Source: Physcomitrium patens
Taxonomy: Eukaryota > Streptophyta > Bryopsida > Funariales > Funariaceae
Reading direction: 5' to 3'
Assembly: GCF_000002425.4 (NCBI RefSeq)
Contig: NC_037258.1
Location: 2,215,964-2,279,963, forward strand
DNA: 64,000 nucleotides
Shown here: piece by piece, positions 47,689 through 59,789 of the stretch
Numbering within the stretch: the stretch's first letter is position 1
Layout of the letters: every line of letters starts with the position of its first letter
Notes under the pieces: model-generated
Database searches by the model: none
Told to the model about the DNA's origin: nothing
Seen by the model: the letters and a program-made list of their open reading frames with translations, nothing else
Made by a program: the position numbers and the translations under genes

Positions 47689-49914
47689 TGATCTTTTGTT
47701 ATTCTTGAGCTTCTTTTAATTATACCTTCATTATTATAAGTAGATTTGATAAATGATTTTTTAAATCTTCTGCTATAGGATTATCAACTTTGGAATGGCC
47801 AAAAATACCAAGTCTTAGATGATAACCATAATTGGCAAAAAAAGGTGTTTATTAAGTAGAAGAATATATTGAATTATTGTATGCAAACTCTGCCAATGTT
47901 AAAAGAATTGTTCAATCATTTTGATGGTAATTAATGGTATACCTCAAATATTGCTTTAGATTTTGATTCATCCATTTTATTTGTCCATAAATTCAAAGAT
48001 AAAAAGTTAATAAAATATTTATATCTATCTTTAAAAACTTAAAAAAGATTCTCTAAAATCTTGATATAAATTGAATCTTTTCTATTCAATATAATATCCT
48101 TGAATAATCCATAATAGCAATAGATATTGTTAAAAAAAAACTTTGTTATTTCTTTACTTGTGATATATTTTTTATATAGTAGAAAATGTGGCATCTTAAT
48201 AAAAAAAAATCTATTATTATAAATATAAAATCATACAAATTTGAGATTGAAAGATCTATGATAAAGTTCATAGAAGCAAAAGACTATGATTATTCTCAAA
48301 TAGATAATGGCTAAAAAAGTTGATAAGGTCAATGATAAGGAATTTTGGATCTTGAAAAAAATATCACATGATTATACAAAATCTTTGACTACCTTTTACA
48401 TTTGAAGCTATGAAAAAATTTTAAATATTAGATTCAATATCTTGTTATATCCAAAATATCTGGTTGTTAGAAAATCATCACAAGCTTAATGAAGATGTAA
48501 TCATTCTTTGTCTTTTAGAATATATAATCATCCTTCAAAGTAGAGTAGATTATTCTTAGAAATATCATAAGATTTAAAAAAATTATTCTTGAACTTTAAC
48601 TTGAAAGTATCATAAGACTTAAAAAAATTATTCTTGATATCATGAATAAGAAGATCAAAAGATATATTTGATTGAATTTGCTTAACAAAGGGTGAATAAA
48701 TAATCAATGTTAATTTTATTGCTTAAAGATGAAAATGCTATGACTTAAAGAAAATCATTCTTTATTGATTATGAGTTGTATTTTTTTCTTTTGGTATAAG
48801 ATAAGAATGTTTAGAAATGATAAGTGATAAATTTTATTATTTTTTGGATCTATATGTGATCTTGTAATCAAATCTTAATAAAAACATACTCCAACAAGCT
48901 TGGCAATGATTCAAAATACATGCCAATATAAAGTACTTCAAGTTCTTATGATCAATATATACAGTAATTAGACTAGAAGCACCTTCTAAATAATGATGTC
49001 ATTCTTAAAATAAATTTATAATTACAAAAAACTCTTTTTCATGGATATCATAGTTAAACTAGATTATTAAAAATTTCTTAGAATAAAAAGCTATCAAATA
49101 GAGTTTATCATCTACTTCTATTTGTGATAAAATAACATCTATAGTAAATTTTGATAAATTTTTTTCTATAAAGAACACTTTAAAAAAATCAATGCGATAC
49201 AAAATTGGTACAAAAATAAATTTTGTCTTTAAGGCTTCAAAAGATGTTTCAACTTCTTTGATCTAATGAAATTTGTCTTTACATATGAAATGTATAAGAA
49301 AAATTGCAACTTTAGAAAAGTTCTTAATAAAAATTTGATAATAATTAACAAATCTCAAAAAATATTACATATCTTTGACTATTTTTGGAACCTTCTAATT
49401 TATGATAGTCTCAACCTTCTTAGGATTCATCATTAATCTTTTGTTGGAAATAATATATCTCAAGAAATTAACTTAAGTAGTGTTGAATATACACTTTTCC
49501 ATCTTTACATATAATCTTACATCTTTAAGTTTTTATAATACATGATAAATATGAAATTCATATTCTTTTATATTCTTAGAGTAGATTAGAATGTTGTTTA
49601 AATAATAGACAAAAAAATCATCAAGAAACTCATAAAAGATATCATTTATGAGATGTTAAAAAGCAACTAGTGCATTCGTGAGTCCAAAAGGCATGATATT
49701 ATATTTGAAATGTCCATACCTAGTTCAAAAAGTAGTCTTCTACTCATCTCCTTTTTTGATGTGGACCAAGTTGTATGATCTTTATAGATCTATTTTTGTG
49801 TAGATCTTTATTTGATTGAGTTAGTCAAAAATTCCTAAAATCAAAGGTAGAAGATACCTATTCTTGATGGTAATCTTGTTAAGTAATTGATAGTTTACAT
49901 ATATCTACAAAGAT

Positions 49915-49958
<44 letters not shown>

Positions 49959-51175
49959 AGATACAAGCTCCTACTAGAGATTTCAAATTGTATATAAAGT
50001 TCTTAGCCAAGTTTTCATCAATATACTCTTTTAGTGCAACCAACTCATTTTATAATAAGCTATAGATTGATCCAAATGGTGGTTGAGTTCCTTCTTATAG
50101 ATCAATTGAATAATTGTAGGATTGATGCTTTGAAAGAATATCTATATTTTTTTTTCAAAGACATCATAGAAAACTTAATACTGGCTAGAAATATCAATTG
50201 ACGTCTTCTTACCATCAAAAATAGATGTAGCATATATAATAAAAGATGATACTTTGTTTACAGCATGCATGAAAGTTCTTACACCTATCAATAAGGATTT
50301 GAATGTATTAGGCTTATGTATTTCTACTTCACTATCAAAATTTTAGATTAAACTATAAGAAAAATTAAGGTTATAAGAAATGCAATCTATCTAAGGATTA
50401 TATTTTTTTAACCATGATAATCCTAAAATAACTAGATTGAAGGAAGATCTTATCACATTAAATATTACTATACTATTATAATCTTTAATTAGTAAATCTA
50501 AAGGAATAATCACATGAATAACATTTCTAAAAGACAACAAACAATCATCTATGACTTCTACATGTATAGGTTTAATTTTCTTAATTAAAGGTATTTCTTA
50601 TTTGTTGACAAAAAATTTATCTATAAAATAGGTTGAGGCTCCTAAATCTAACAATGCAAAGACTTTGTGATTTTTAAATCCTAAATACACATCTATTGTA
50701 AAACAAGGTGAAGGATCTCAAAAGAAAATAAGATCTTTATTAGGTGTTGCACATGATTTTAGCCGCACAATTTCTATTATAATTGAAAAAACTCGTTTTT
50801 CAACACATTGTTTTCTTTGCCAATTGTGCTTCTCATTTTGTGATTGTGTTACTTCTTTCAACAATATTGAGTAGTGCACTTAGCTTCTCCATAATATAAG
50901 CACAAATTCTCTTAATGATGTCAAGTTTTTTCTTACTCAATGAGGGATTTAAAACATATCGTATCAATTTGCATTAATTCTAGCCTTGATAAATAAGTTT
51001 CTAAAAACTTGAGAACTATCAATATTACTTAGCTTATTCCTCTCCAGCTAAGTCTTTGTTTTTGATGTCTTTCAAATAATTGATTGTCACATGCAATGGC
51101 TTGAGCAATAAATTATTTCAAAGATTTTACTTTTGGCATTGTTAATAATAAATCTTTGATATCCTTCAACTTATA

Positions 51176-51358
51176 TTAAAATTGATTAATAAGAATTTTA
51201 TCATTCCAATCCGTAACACAAGCAAGGTTTTGGAATTCAATAGCATGTATAGTAGCTAATTGTGATCCTTGTTGTAAAGTTAAGAGCTTAATCTTTGCTA
51301 CTCTTTTTTGATCATTCTTTCCAAATTTAGCCATAAATACTTCTAAGAATGAATTCAA
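51176..51358 (-). pseudogene. gag fragment of chromovirus F
   Basis: A 60-codon piece reading FLEVFMAKFGKNDQKRVAKI and LLTLQQGSQLATIHAIEFQ. This is the typical Ty3 Gag core (F-x-x-x-F-x-D-x-x, L-R-Q-G-S, Y-x-x-E-F-x-x-L-A) with normal order and spacing. Confidence 0.8.
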
Positions 51359-52380
51359 ATTATAAAAGAATTATAAAAAATATATATATATTAATGGTGC
51401 AAACATAAAAAAAATTTCACTTTTAGATAGAAGTGCATCTATGAATCCAACTTGAGTAAATCCATCAAGGTATTAGAATGAATTCAACATTAGATAGAGC
51501 TTCACTTATTGTAGAAATCTTCAAAATTTTGATCTTCTTCCATCAATCTTCTTGGGCATATTAATCATTGTCCTCGTTGTACTTGTAGAAGCAAAACTTC
51601 ATAGATTTGATTGTAGGTCTATCTACTTGCTTCTTTCAACTACACAATTTCTTGACATAGATTCTAAACTTCTTTCATAGGCATAGGATTAGTGTTTTGG
51701 TGATTCGTCCTTGTGATGTATGAAATTTCCACTCTAAGAATGTTGAGAAGTTCGTGAAGAATTACAATAGTTGAAATTTTTTTTTTTTTTTTCCACCAAG
51801 TATAGCATCCATAATTTTCTTTCTATTTTAAAAAACTTAATAAATCTACAAGTCAAATTAGATGAAGATATTTTGCAACCTCTAATATTGAATGAAAGTT
51901 TCTACAAAGAAGGATAATCCGCTTTCTTTGAGAAAAAAATTAATGTTACAAAATTAAACAGTTTATTTAAAGGTAGGTAATCTGCAACCTTTAAAATACA
52001 ACAATTGAAATAGGATAATCTACTCACTTTTAAATTAAGATAAGAACAATAAGTTAGAACTTTTATCAAATTATTAAGGACTTGAATCTCAAAGAAAGAA
52101 ATCCTCAATATATTCTTTTGTCACTCAAAAAGATCATAAAATGACTATAAAGGGTAGTATATTGAATTAGAATGGCTATTGCTAAAGACAAAAAGATTAG
52201 AAAGTCTTGAAAGAAGACTAAAAACTATAAAGGCATAGACAAGAGTGAAGAAGGCTTTATTCTTGCCTCTATATATAATATCTAACTAGAAGTTATGTTG
52301 CGATATTCTATACAACCTCCAAAATATATTGACTTTAGAAGATACATATCTTAACTTGCAAGGCAAGTTTTCTATGTATG

Positions 52381-53169
52381 TGTAGAATAGATATTAATTC
52401 GTTTTTGAAAGATATTGATAAAATATATTAATAGTCCATATACTAGGAAATTCAGGAGGATGGATGAGTGATTTAGTTATTAAAAGCGGTTAATTACAAA
52501 ATTACGGTTAGAATCTGGAGAATCAGGAGAAAGTATATAGGAGTTGTAGAAGTTAATTAAGGTGCCAGACTATGATAGTCATGAGCCGAGAGCCATCGTT
52601 GTGATAGTGTGAGCTAGAGTAAGCTTGGTGCTATCTCTTTTCTTTTGTTTGTTATTTTCTTTGAATAAGAAGATTGAGAGTTTCTAAATATTGTGAAGTG
52701 AATTATGGAATGGAAATATGATTGGTATTATTTGAAAAGAAGAAAGATTGAATGCTGAAATCTGATTGTAGTTCAGCAGAGAATGAGTCTGTGTTTGTGT
52801 GAAACACCATAATGTGAATGGTAGTTCTATGTGAAGAATTCCAGTGATTGGAATGAGGGTAACTGTATGTTGAAAGCTGTGAGGGCACAATATTATAATT
52901 GAAGATTATGAGGGTGAATATATTGGTGGAAATAGCAGTTATTGGTATGACTGAATTGTTGTAAGGAAGAGACCGATAAGATAAAGGAGGAGATTATAGT
53001 TTCCTTGTGTGTTCAGACATTGGAAATAGAGACGATAAATTCAGGAGGTAATTGATTGTGTGACCCTAACGTGAACGCTTAAGCAACTAGTCATTCCCCA
53101 TGTTCGAATCTCCCTATACATGTTTATTTTTGGAGGTTTCTTCTGAAATAAGTAAAACGAGCAATCACA
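52381..53169 (+). repeat. 5' LTR of element G
   Basis: 789 bp beginning TGTAGAATAG and ending AATCACA; it matches 57718-58508 almost throughout. Near its 3' end, GTTCGAATC (53102-53110) resembles a tRNA T-arm or Pol III B box. Confidence 0.92.
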
Positions 53170-53172
53170 TTT

Positions 53173-53190
53173 TGGCACCGCTGTCGAGGA
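53173..53190 (+). promoter_or_regulatory. Primer binding site of element G (tRNA-Asp type, mutated)
   Basis: TGGCACCGCTGTCGAGGA, three bases after the LTR, matches the plant tRNA-Asp complement TGGCGCCGTTGCCGGGGA at 14 of 18 positions. All four differences are transitions. Athila and Tat elements are known to use this primer. Confidence 0.7.
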
Positions 53191-53246
53191 GTGATAATAG
53201 CTTTGAATGTTAGGAATTAATTACCAAAAGTGTGAGAAAATTGGCA

Positions 53247-53726
53247 ATGGAAGACAATTTCAATAGTGTTTGAAGCAAGATTATGGTTAATAAGAACAAG
53301 AGCATTGCATCGAGGAAAATAAATCAGTTGAGAAAAAGACAGAGAAGAGCGCAAGGAAGAAACTTTCTTAGAAAGGAGCAAGAACGTAATCTTAAAAGGA
53401 AGCATCGACAGAATTAGATTAAACCATGGTTGCAAGTTTGTCGGCGCATCCGAACATATCAAGAACCAGAGAGACTATTAATTTTACAATCGTATGTACC
53501 GTTAGAAAAATTGCCAAGAACACTTGCGGAAAATTTTGTAAACATTCCAGTGGAAATCTTGAAGCCATTAACTGAAAGAGAAGGAGGCATAGAAGAATTT
53601 GGTACTCCATTTGGTATTTTTTCAGTAGGGGGTACCACTGAAACGAGCAATAGGGGCTCTTTAGATTGGCACAAATTGATCGCTAATAAAGATAACTATA
53701 TTGTATTTCAAAATCTGATGTTTTGA
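53247..53726 (+). pseudogene. Basic upstream ORF of element G (before gag)
   Basis: From ATG 53247 one frame of about 160 codons is interrupted only by TGA (53271) and TAG (53415). It encodes a strongly basic N-terminal half (many Arg and Lys, such as RKINQLRKRQRRAQGRNF) and a neutral to acidic C-terminal half (PLTEREGGIEEFGTPFG). I do not recognise it. Ogre and other Tat elements are known to carry an extra ORF of unknown function before gag, so this may be that ORF. Confidence 0.5.
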
Positions 53727-53855
53727 CCTACAATTCAACCAATAAAACTAATTGCGGAAAATAACAATAAATCGAGGAGCACTGAGAGTTGAGAAATTAA
53801 AATAAGGGAAAGCAGAGATTATTTTAAAACGGAGTTTAGCGGAACAAGAAATTCA

Positions 53856-55990
53856 ATGGCGTCAGGAGGACCAGCCGTTCCAATTGTAGTACAGATGGGT
53901 GTAGTGGGCGATTGAATAACAAGCGTCACGCCATTACCTACTTTTTGGGATTTGCCAGGTGCGGATCTAGATCAACATTTGTCTCAATTCTTGATGGCAT
54001 GTGTAGCCAATAATAGAAGAACAGAAGACATTTGGCTGAGATGGCTGCTAGCGATATTGAAAGACACAACGTTTGAGTGGTATAACTGCCAACCTCTGGG
54101 ACAATTTATCAATTAGGAGGCATTGAAAAATACATTTTTAGCCCATTTTTGATCAATTGGTTTTGAAGAACATCTTAGAGAAAAATTAATGAACAGTAGA
54201 ATGATACCAAGGAAAGCGGTACAGTCATATTATGGTCGTGTAGTAGATATACTTCGAAAATGGCCAAATAACCAAATGCTGAAATCATTTGTATTGTCCA
54301 TATTGATTAATGGACTACACCCACCAGAATTAAAGATGTTTGTAAAAGAGGCCCAATCAGCCACCATTGCATCATCTCTTGAGCGAGCAGAAGTATGGGA
54401 GGAATGTCACTATGACCAGAATGTAACAGTTGAAGCCATGATGATTCCATCTCAAGGAAGTTATCAAATGACAAATTGGAATGACGCATCGGAAAGTTAT
54501 CTGGGAAGGAATGATTATGGTACAATTCCATAGGGAATAGTGGATGCCGTTCGATTGCAAGCTGTACCACCATCATCATCACACCTGCATGTGCCTTATT
54601 TCGTGTATCAAAAACCAATACCTATGAAGGAAATGCCAAATGCATTGGTATCAAGGAATCCCAATGAGTCATTGCTGTTAACATTGACAAAAAAATGGAT
54701 GAATTGGCTGTGAATCTGGCCAAGGATAAAGAAAAAAGGCATAAATCAACCAATATGCATTCCAATGTCTAGTGCAGCAATTGTAAGGAGCAAAGTCATT
54801 TAATAATAGAATGTCTTTCACCACCCTAAATAACTGTACAACATACCTTTTGCAGGGGCAAGCATATTACCACCAACTGTTGGAATTTACGGAAGCAACA
54901 ACAACTCAGTAATCACATAATGACTCAACCAACTTCGTGGGATGTCAATCAAGTACAAATAAATAATAGGTTTGGTTGGAATGGAAATCGAGCAAATAAA
55001 CAAAACATGAATTATTCTAATTTCCTAAACTCTGAATTTCACTAAGAAGGTGTATCCAATACTCACGGATTGGCGATGAACCAACCAGGATACCATCAAT
55101 ATCCACCCATGATGAAGCCAATGCCAGACTCTACAGTAACAATGGATCAACAAGGATCTTTTACTCATCCGACATGGAACAGACCTAGCCATTATATACC
55201 AGTAGAGACACCCATTATCCCTGAAGGAGTTGGCAGGAGACCACTTTGTTGCTATCATTGCACACTAATTGGACATTATACGAGTGAATGTCCTAATCCA
55301 AGGGCCAATGATGACTATGCTCCAATATGTAGAAATTGTAAGTAGTCTGGTCACACTTATCAGGAGTGCAATGCGCCCTTTAATTATAATAACAGGGACT
55401 AGCAAATGCAAACAAGCCAACCGACGGAGGACAAAAGCCCTATTCAACGAGACTCACTAATACATCATGTCGAGGTGGTGAACGCAGTGCTTACCAGAGG
55501 CCAACAAAAAGTCAAAAATCCAATTCAGGACCTGGATGAATCAATCGCAAGAGAGCAAGTAGCGCCGTCCATGGGGCTAAACAAACCAATATCAATATTG
55601 GGACGTATTCCAATAATGAGACCTCAACAGACTGAGGAACCCAATTCGGTTCCACGTGCCAATTTTTCGGGACCATCAAGATCGATCCCAACTGACCAAG
55701 TACCAATACATGTACAGCCCAATAAAAGATCTTATGCATTAAATGAACCTTTAGTGGTAGAAAAGTTGGCAAAGTTACCAACGACAATCCCAATCGCCAA
55801 GAAAGAATTGCTGCCAAATAGAGTAAAATTGAAACCAATGAAATACAAAAGAGCATTGAGAATTACTCTTAATATGGAACCCTATGACATTCTGAAGGAT
55901 TTGGATGTTATTCAGCCTTCAATTATAATGAAGCAACTTTTGGCTGTAACATCGGAATGTCGATCTACATTGAATTCAGCGTTAATATGA
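53856..55990 (+). pseudogene. gag of element G with several CCHC zinc knuckles
   Basis: Starts MASGGPAVPIVVQMGVVGD. The Gag core is clear at 54189-54533 (YYGRVVDILRKWPNNQ, FVLSILINGLHPPELKMF). Zinc knuckles: CSNCKEQSHLIIEC near 54775, CCYHCTLIGHYTSEC near 55245, CRNCK-stop-SGHTYQEC near 55328, and a partial one near 54845. Stops at early positions (53919 TGA, 54114 TAG, 54150 TGA, 54531 TAG) are each one C-to-T or G-to-A change from a sense codon. A frameshift lies between 54540 and 55070. Confidence 0.75.
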
Positions 55991-56039
55991 CAAAGATCCC
56001 GCACTAAAAAAATTCATGAAGTTAGCTTAAACCCAGATC

Positions 56040-56344
56040 CGAGAGCACCAATAATCGATGTATCAATCGATGGCATTTTAATTCCAAGGGTACAAATCGA
56101 TGGTAGCTCCAATGTGAATTTAATGAACGTAGATACAATGGAGGACTTGGATCTAAAGCAATTGCTACCTACGACATTGGACTTACGAATGGCAGATCAT
56201 AGTCAGATAAAGCTAATGGGAATCTTATGCAATATTGCCATTGTAATCGCAGGATTGACATACAAAATCGATTATATTGTATTCCGATTACAGAGTTTTA
56301 CGTTATCGTATCCCATTTTATTGGACAGACCTTGGCTTTATTAA
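56040..56344 (+). pseudogene. Retropepsin of element G
   Basis: RVQIDGSSNVNLMNVDTMED lies where Tat/Athila proteases have a D-G-G/S-S-x-V-N active site. It is followed by LRMADHSQIKLMGILCNI and YPILLDRPWLY, the standard end of the protease before RT. Open from 56114 to 56344 in one frame. Confidence 0.7.
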
Positions 56345-56879
56345 GCCAAAGCTAAGAACGATTGGGGTCGAGGCACATTGACAATTGAAAAAGGTCGTGG
56401 TCAGATTATTTTACAGATGTACCCGATACAATATCATGGAGAATCTCAATTGCCAGAATGAGAATTTACATCGGACAACGAGAGTCAATCGATTGAGGCA
56501 GATGACGATGCTATAGGTTCACCGCAATTTGGGGTAAGACAAAACACTTCAACAACAAAGGCAGGAGTCTACCAATATAGAGGCCCCGGTGAATATTTAC
56601 TATATCAGGAAGATGCGACTAACTCGGATCATGCTATTGCCGAATGGATGAACAATTTTGCAGTCAATAGAGTCAGCACATTGGAACCAAATTTGGTTGG
56701 TTCCCATATGTCGGATAATATAAGATATTCAAATCAAGAGAAGATAATTAAATCAGAGGTTGTTGAAGACCCTGTGTGTCAATCTATTAACCTGGGCACC
56801 AACGAAACGCCACAGCTAATTAAAATATATGTCAGTATTATCAGTACAGAATTAGATGCTTGAAAATAATTTTTCATCC

Positions 56880-57235
56880 ATCACAAATCTATCTTTGCGT
56901 GGTCGTATGTGGATTTGAAAGGAATTCCAATTGATGTGTGTAAGCACCAGATTATTTTGGAGGAGGGTGTTACGCCAGTTCATCAAAGACAACACCGGTT
57001 TAATCCAAAATATTTCCTTTTAGTGAAAGAGGAATTGGATAAACTTCTTGACGTGGATTTTATTTATCCTGTTTTACATAGTGCATAGGTGTCGCCAATT
57101 GTGATGGTACCGAAGAAGAATGGAAAAATCAGGATATGTCAGGATTATCGGAAATTGAATGGGGCCACCAAGAAAGATTACTTTCCATTACCTTTCACGG
57201 ACAGTATGGGTAACATGTTGTCATTATCACCAGGT
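56880..57235 (+). pseudogene. Reverse transcriptase start of element G, truncated
   Basis: Text reads DLKGIPIDVCKHQIILEEG, RQHRFNPKYFLLVKEELDKL, a VSPIVMVPKKNGKIRICQDY block and FPLPF. These are RT fingers blocks of the Tat type. Right after, homology to RT ends; YxDD, RNase H and integrase are absent, so an internal deletion removed most of pol. A TAG at about 57087 replaces the usual Trp before VSPIV. Confidence 0.8.
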
Positions 57236-57378
57236 AATAAAAGAATAGGAGTGGGGCACTAGTTAAAGTCATTTTGTGGTGTTGTTTTGGGTTGGCTGGA
57301 ATGCCATTTTCTTGTATTTCTTGTGTTTTCGAGAGTAGTAGTTCCAGTTAAGAGTTAATAGTGAGGAGTCAGTTATAA

Positions 57379-57720
57379 GTGTCGATTGAAGATATTCCAG
57401 AATGGATGAATCAACAGCAACAACAATTAGAACTTTGGGATGTCCAGATCCTAAAATTGGAAGCTCAAGTCCGTAAACTGGGCGAGTACAATAAAGACCT
57501 TTTAGCTCAGTTGAAACAGGAGTCGATGGAAGGATTGGAGGAGGACGAAGATTTGTAGTTGGAACCGAAATCGGTGGAATCAATAATAGATACTGCGGCA
57601 ATTGATTAATTAGATAGGCTAGACGGATCGCAATTTTTGTGGAGATTTGTTAAATAATTTTTAGATAGGTATCAATTGAGTGTTTGCGAGGATGCTGCAC
57701 AAATAGGAGTGGAGCTATGT
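57379..57720 (+). other. Coiled-coil reading before the 3' LTR of element G
   Basis: One frame reads EDIPEWMNQQQQQLELWDVQ and LKLEAQVRKLGEYNKDLLAQ, a likely coiled coil, then an acidic segment with a TAG and more stops, running into the LTR. It may be the tail of pol or a separate 3' ORF. Unidentified. Confidence 0.4.
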
Positions 57721-58508
57721 AGAATAGATATTAATTCGTTTTTGAAAGATATTGATAAAATATATTAATAGTCTATATACTATGAAATTCAGGAGGATGG
57801 ATGAGTGATTTAGTTATTAAAAGCGGTTAATTACAGAATTACGGTTAGAATCTGGAGAATCAGGAGAAAGTATATAGGAGTTGTAGAAGTTAATTAACAT
57901 GCCAGACTATGATAGTCATGAGCCGAGGGCCATCGTTGTGATAGTGTGAGCCATGGTAAGCTTGGTGCTATCTCTTTTCTTTTGTTTGTTATTTTCTTTG
58001 AATAAGAGGATTGAGAGTTTCTAAATATTGTGAAGTGAATTATGGAATGGAAATGTGATTAGTATTATTTAAGAAGAAGAAAGATTGAATGCTGAAATCT
58101 GATTGTAGTTCAGCAAAGAGAATGAGTCTGTGTTTGTGTGAAACACCATAATATGAATGGCAGTTCTGTGTGAAGAATTCCAGTGATTGGAATGAGGGTA
58201 ATTGTGTGCTGAAAGCTGTGAGGGCACAGTATTACAATTGGAGATTATGAGGGTGAATATATTGGTGGAAATAGCAGTTATTGGTATGACCGAATTGTTG
58301 TAAGGAAGAGACCGATAAGATGAAGGAGGAGATTATAGTTTCCTTGTGTGTTCAGACATTGGAAATAGAGACGATAAATTCAGGAGGTAATTGATTGTAT
58401 GATCCTAACGTGAACGCTTAAGCAACTAGTCATTCCCCATGTTCGAATCCCCCTACACGGGTTTATTCTGGGAGGTTTCTTCCGGAATAAGTAAAATGAG
58501 CAATCACA
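57718..58508 (+). repeat. 3' LTR of element G
   Basis: 791 bp, partner of the 5' LTR, preceded by a purine-rich tract (aggagtggag) ending at 57717. Confidence 0.92.
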
Positions 58509-58738
58509 ATATGTGCTACATAATTAACTTATTCCGTAAGCTACTAATATGCAATTAACTTATTGAATAAATTTCTAACCTAACAATCAACTTCAAACAT
58601 ATTTAAAGTCAAAACTATATCTATAAGATTCTATGAAGCTTCTTTAAAAGTTATTATGAAATTAATCTATTTTTTATCTTTTTCTATCTAATTATATGGA
58701 TAATTATTGAAATAACTATGTATGTCCATGACAATATG

Positions 58739-59705
58739 TTGATGATGTTAATCCAATGGATACTAAATCTGCATGTGATAGAGCTACTAACCTATTTAAT
58801 CATAAGTTTGAGATGAAAATGCTAAGTAAAACAACTTTTTATATTGGTCTTCAAATTAGGCATCTCACAAATGGTAGCATTTTTGCCTACCAATTAACAT
58901 ATATTAGATGAATCTTGTAGAGATTTAATATAACTGATGCTTATTTATTGAAAACACCAATGGTTGGACGTGGTTGTGATGGTGATGATCCATATCATCC
59001 GTATGAAGAAGAATAAGAAATATTGATAGATCAATATCCATACCTTACAAAGATTGGAGCACTTTTATATTTAGCCACATCTACAAGACCAGATATTGTA
59101 TTTGCAATTAGTATTCTTGCAAGACATAGTGCACATCCAATACTACAACATTGGAATGGCATCAAACATTTATTATGTTATTTTAAAAGCATTGAAAACT
59201 TGGAATTATACTATACACAATGAACAGATCCAAAATTGGTTGGATATTGTAATTCAGGATATAAATCTAATATTGCAACACCTAAATTTAAAACAAGCTA
59301 TATATTTGTAAGACATAGAACTATAATATCATGGAAATCAATAAAACAAACTATAACTACAACTTCATCCAATTGTGCAAAAGTTATTGCCTTACATGAA
59401 GCATCTTGGGAATACATTTGGTTGTGATCAATTGATAAAATCATTCAAACCTGTAGACTTTCATATGATGATTCTCCAACTATCTTGTATGAAGACAATA
59501 GCGCTTGTGTTGCATAGATGCAAGTTGGTTTCATTAAAGGCGACAAGACAAAGCATATTGATCCAAAGTATTTTAATTACATCCTTTACTTGGTTACTGA
59601 TCAAACATTTAAGATCAAGAAAATTAAATCTGCAAATAATCTTGTTGTTCTCCTCACCAAAACTCTTCCTTTGTACAACCATCGTTGACTTATTTATGGC
59701 ATAGG
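58739..59705 (+). pseudogene. Reverse transcriptase end and RNase H of copia element E
   Basis: Read across frames: FEMKMLSKTTFYIGLQIRHL, then GALLYLATSTRPDIVFAISI and HWNGIKHLLCYF, all standard copia RT 3' blocks. RNase H follows with TIISWKSIKQT, ALHEASWEYIWL, ILYEDNSACV and TKHIDPKYF. The first RNase H catalytic Asp position reads Asn (VGYCNSGY). The frames are broken but almost collinear with the family. Confidence 0.85.
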
Positions 59706-59789
59706 CATATGGCAACTTGCTTTTTTTGAGCAAGAAAGTTAATGAACTCTTAAAATAATTATGACAAGCAAGGAAGAATATTAAAAACA

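Larger units (their letters stand above)
52381..58508 (+). mobile_element. Element G: Tat/Athila-like Ty3 element with internal deletion
   Basis: The LTRs are 789 and 791 bp (52381-53169 and 57718-58508), TGTAG to TCACA, with about 36 differences (near 4.6%). Target duplication: gtatg / atatg, four of five matching. A tRNA-Asp-like primer site follows the 5' LTR. The order inside is a basic upstream ORF, gag with several zinc knuckles, protease, only the first part of RT, then a coiled-coil reading into the 3' LTR. The RT palm, RNase H and integrase are missing. The Asp-type primer site and an ORF before gag fit the Tat/Athila branch of Ty3. Confidence 0.85.
45595..58733 (-). mobile_element. 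Element F: minus-strand Ty3 chromovirus, split by element G in its 5' LTR
   Basis: The 3' LTR is 45595-46125. The 5' LTR is 52072-52380 plus 58514-58733, divided by element G. The target duplication is atatg. Going down the minus strand from 52071: leader, gag (51176-51358 is one open piece), zinc knuckle (near 50880-50925), protease (near 50540-50700), RT and RNase H (about 48.9-49.9 kb), integrase, then the chromodomain frame 47245-47688. A foreign LTR-like block sits at 46411-46940. It is in the same family as A and C and heavily decayed apart from the chromodomain end. Confidence 0.85.
52072..58733 (-). repeat. 5' LTR of chromovirus F, interrupted by element G
   Basis: The two pieces (52072-52380 and 58514-58733) join to about 530 bp, the length of the 3' LTR. 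On the minus strand it starts TGTCATGG and ends CTTAATA. The bases after it on the minus strand match the putative self-primer site of chromovirus C at 10 of 13 positions. Confidence 0.75.
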
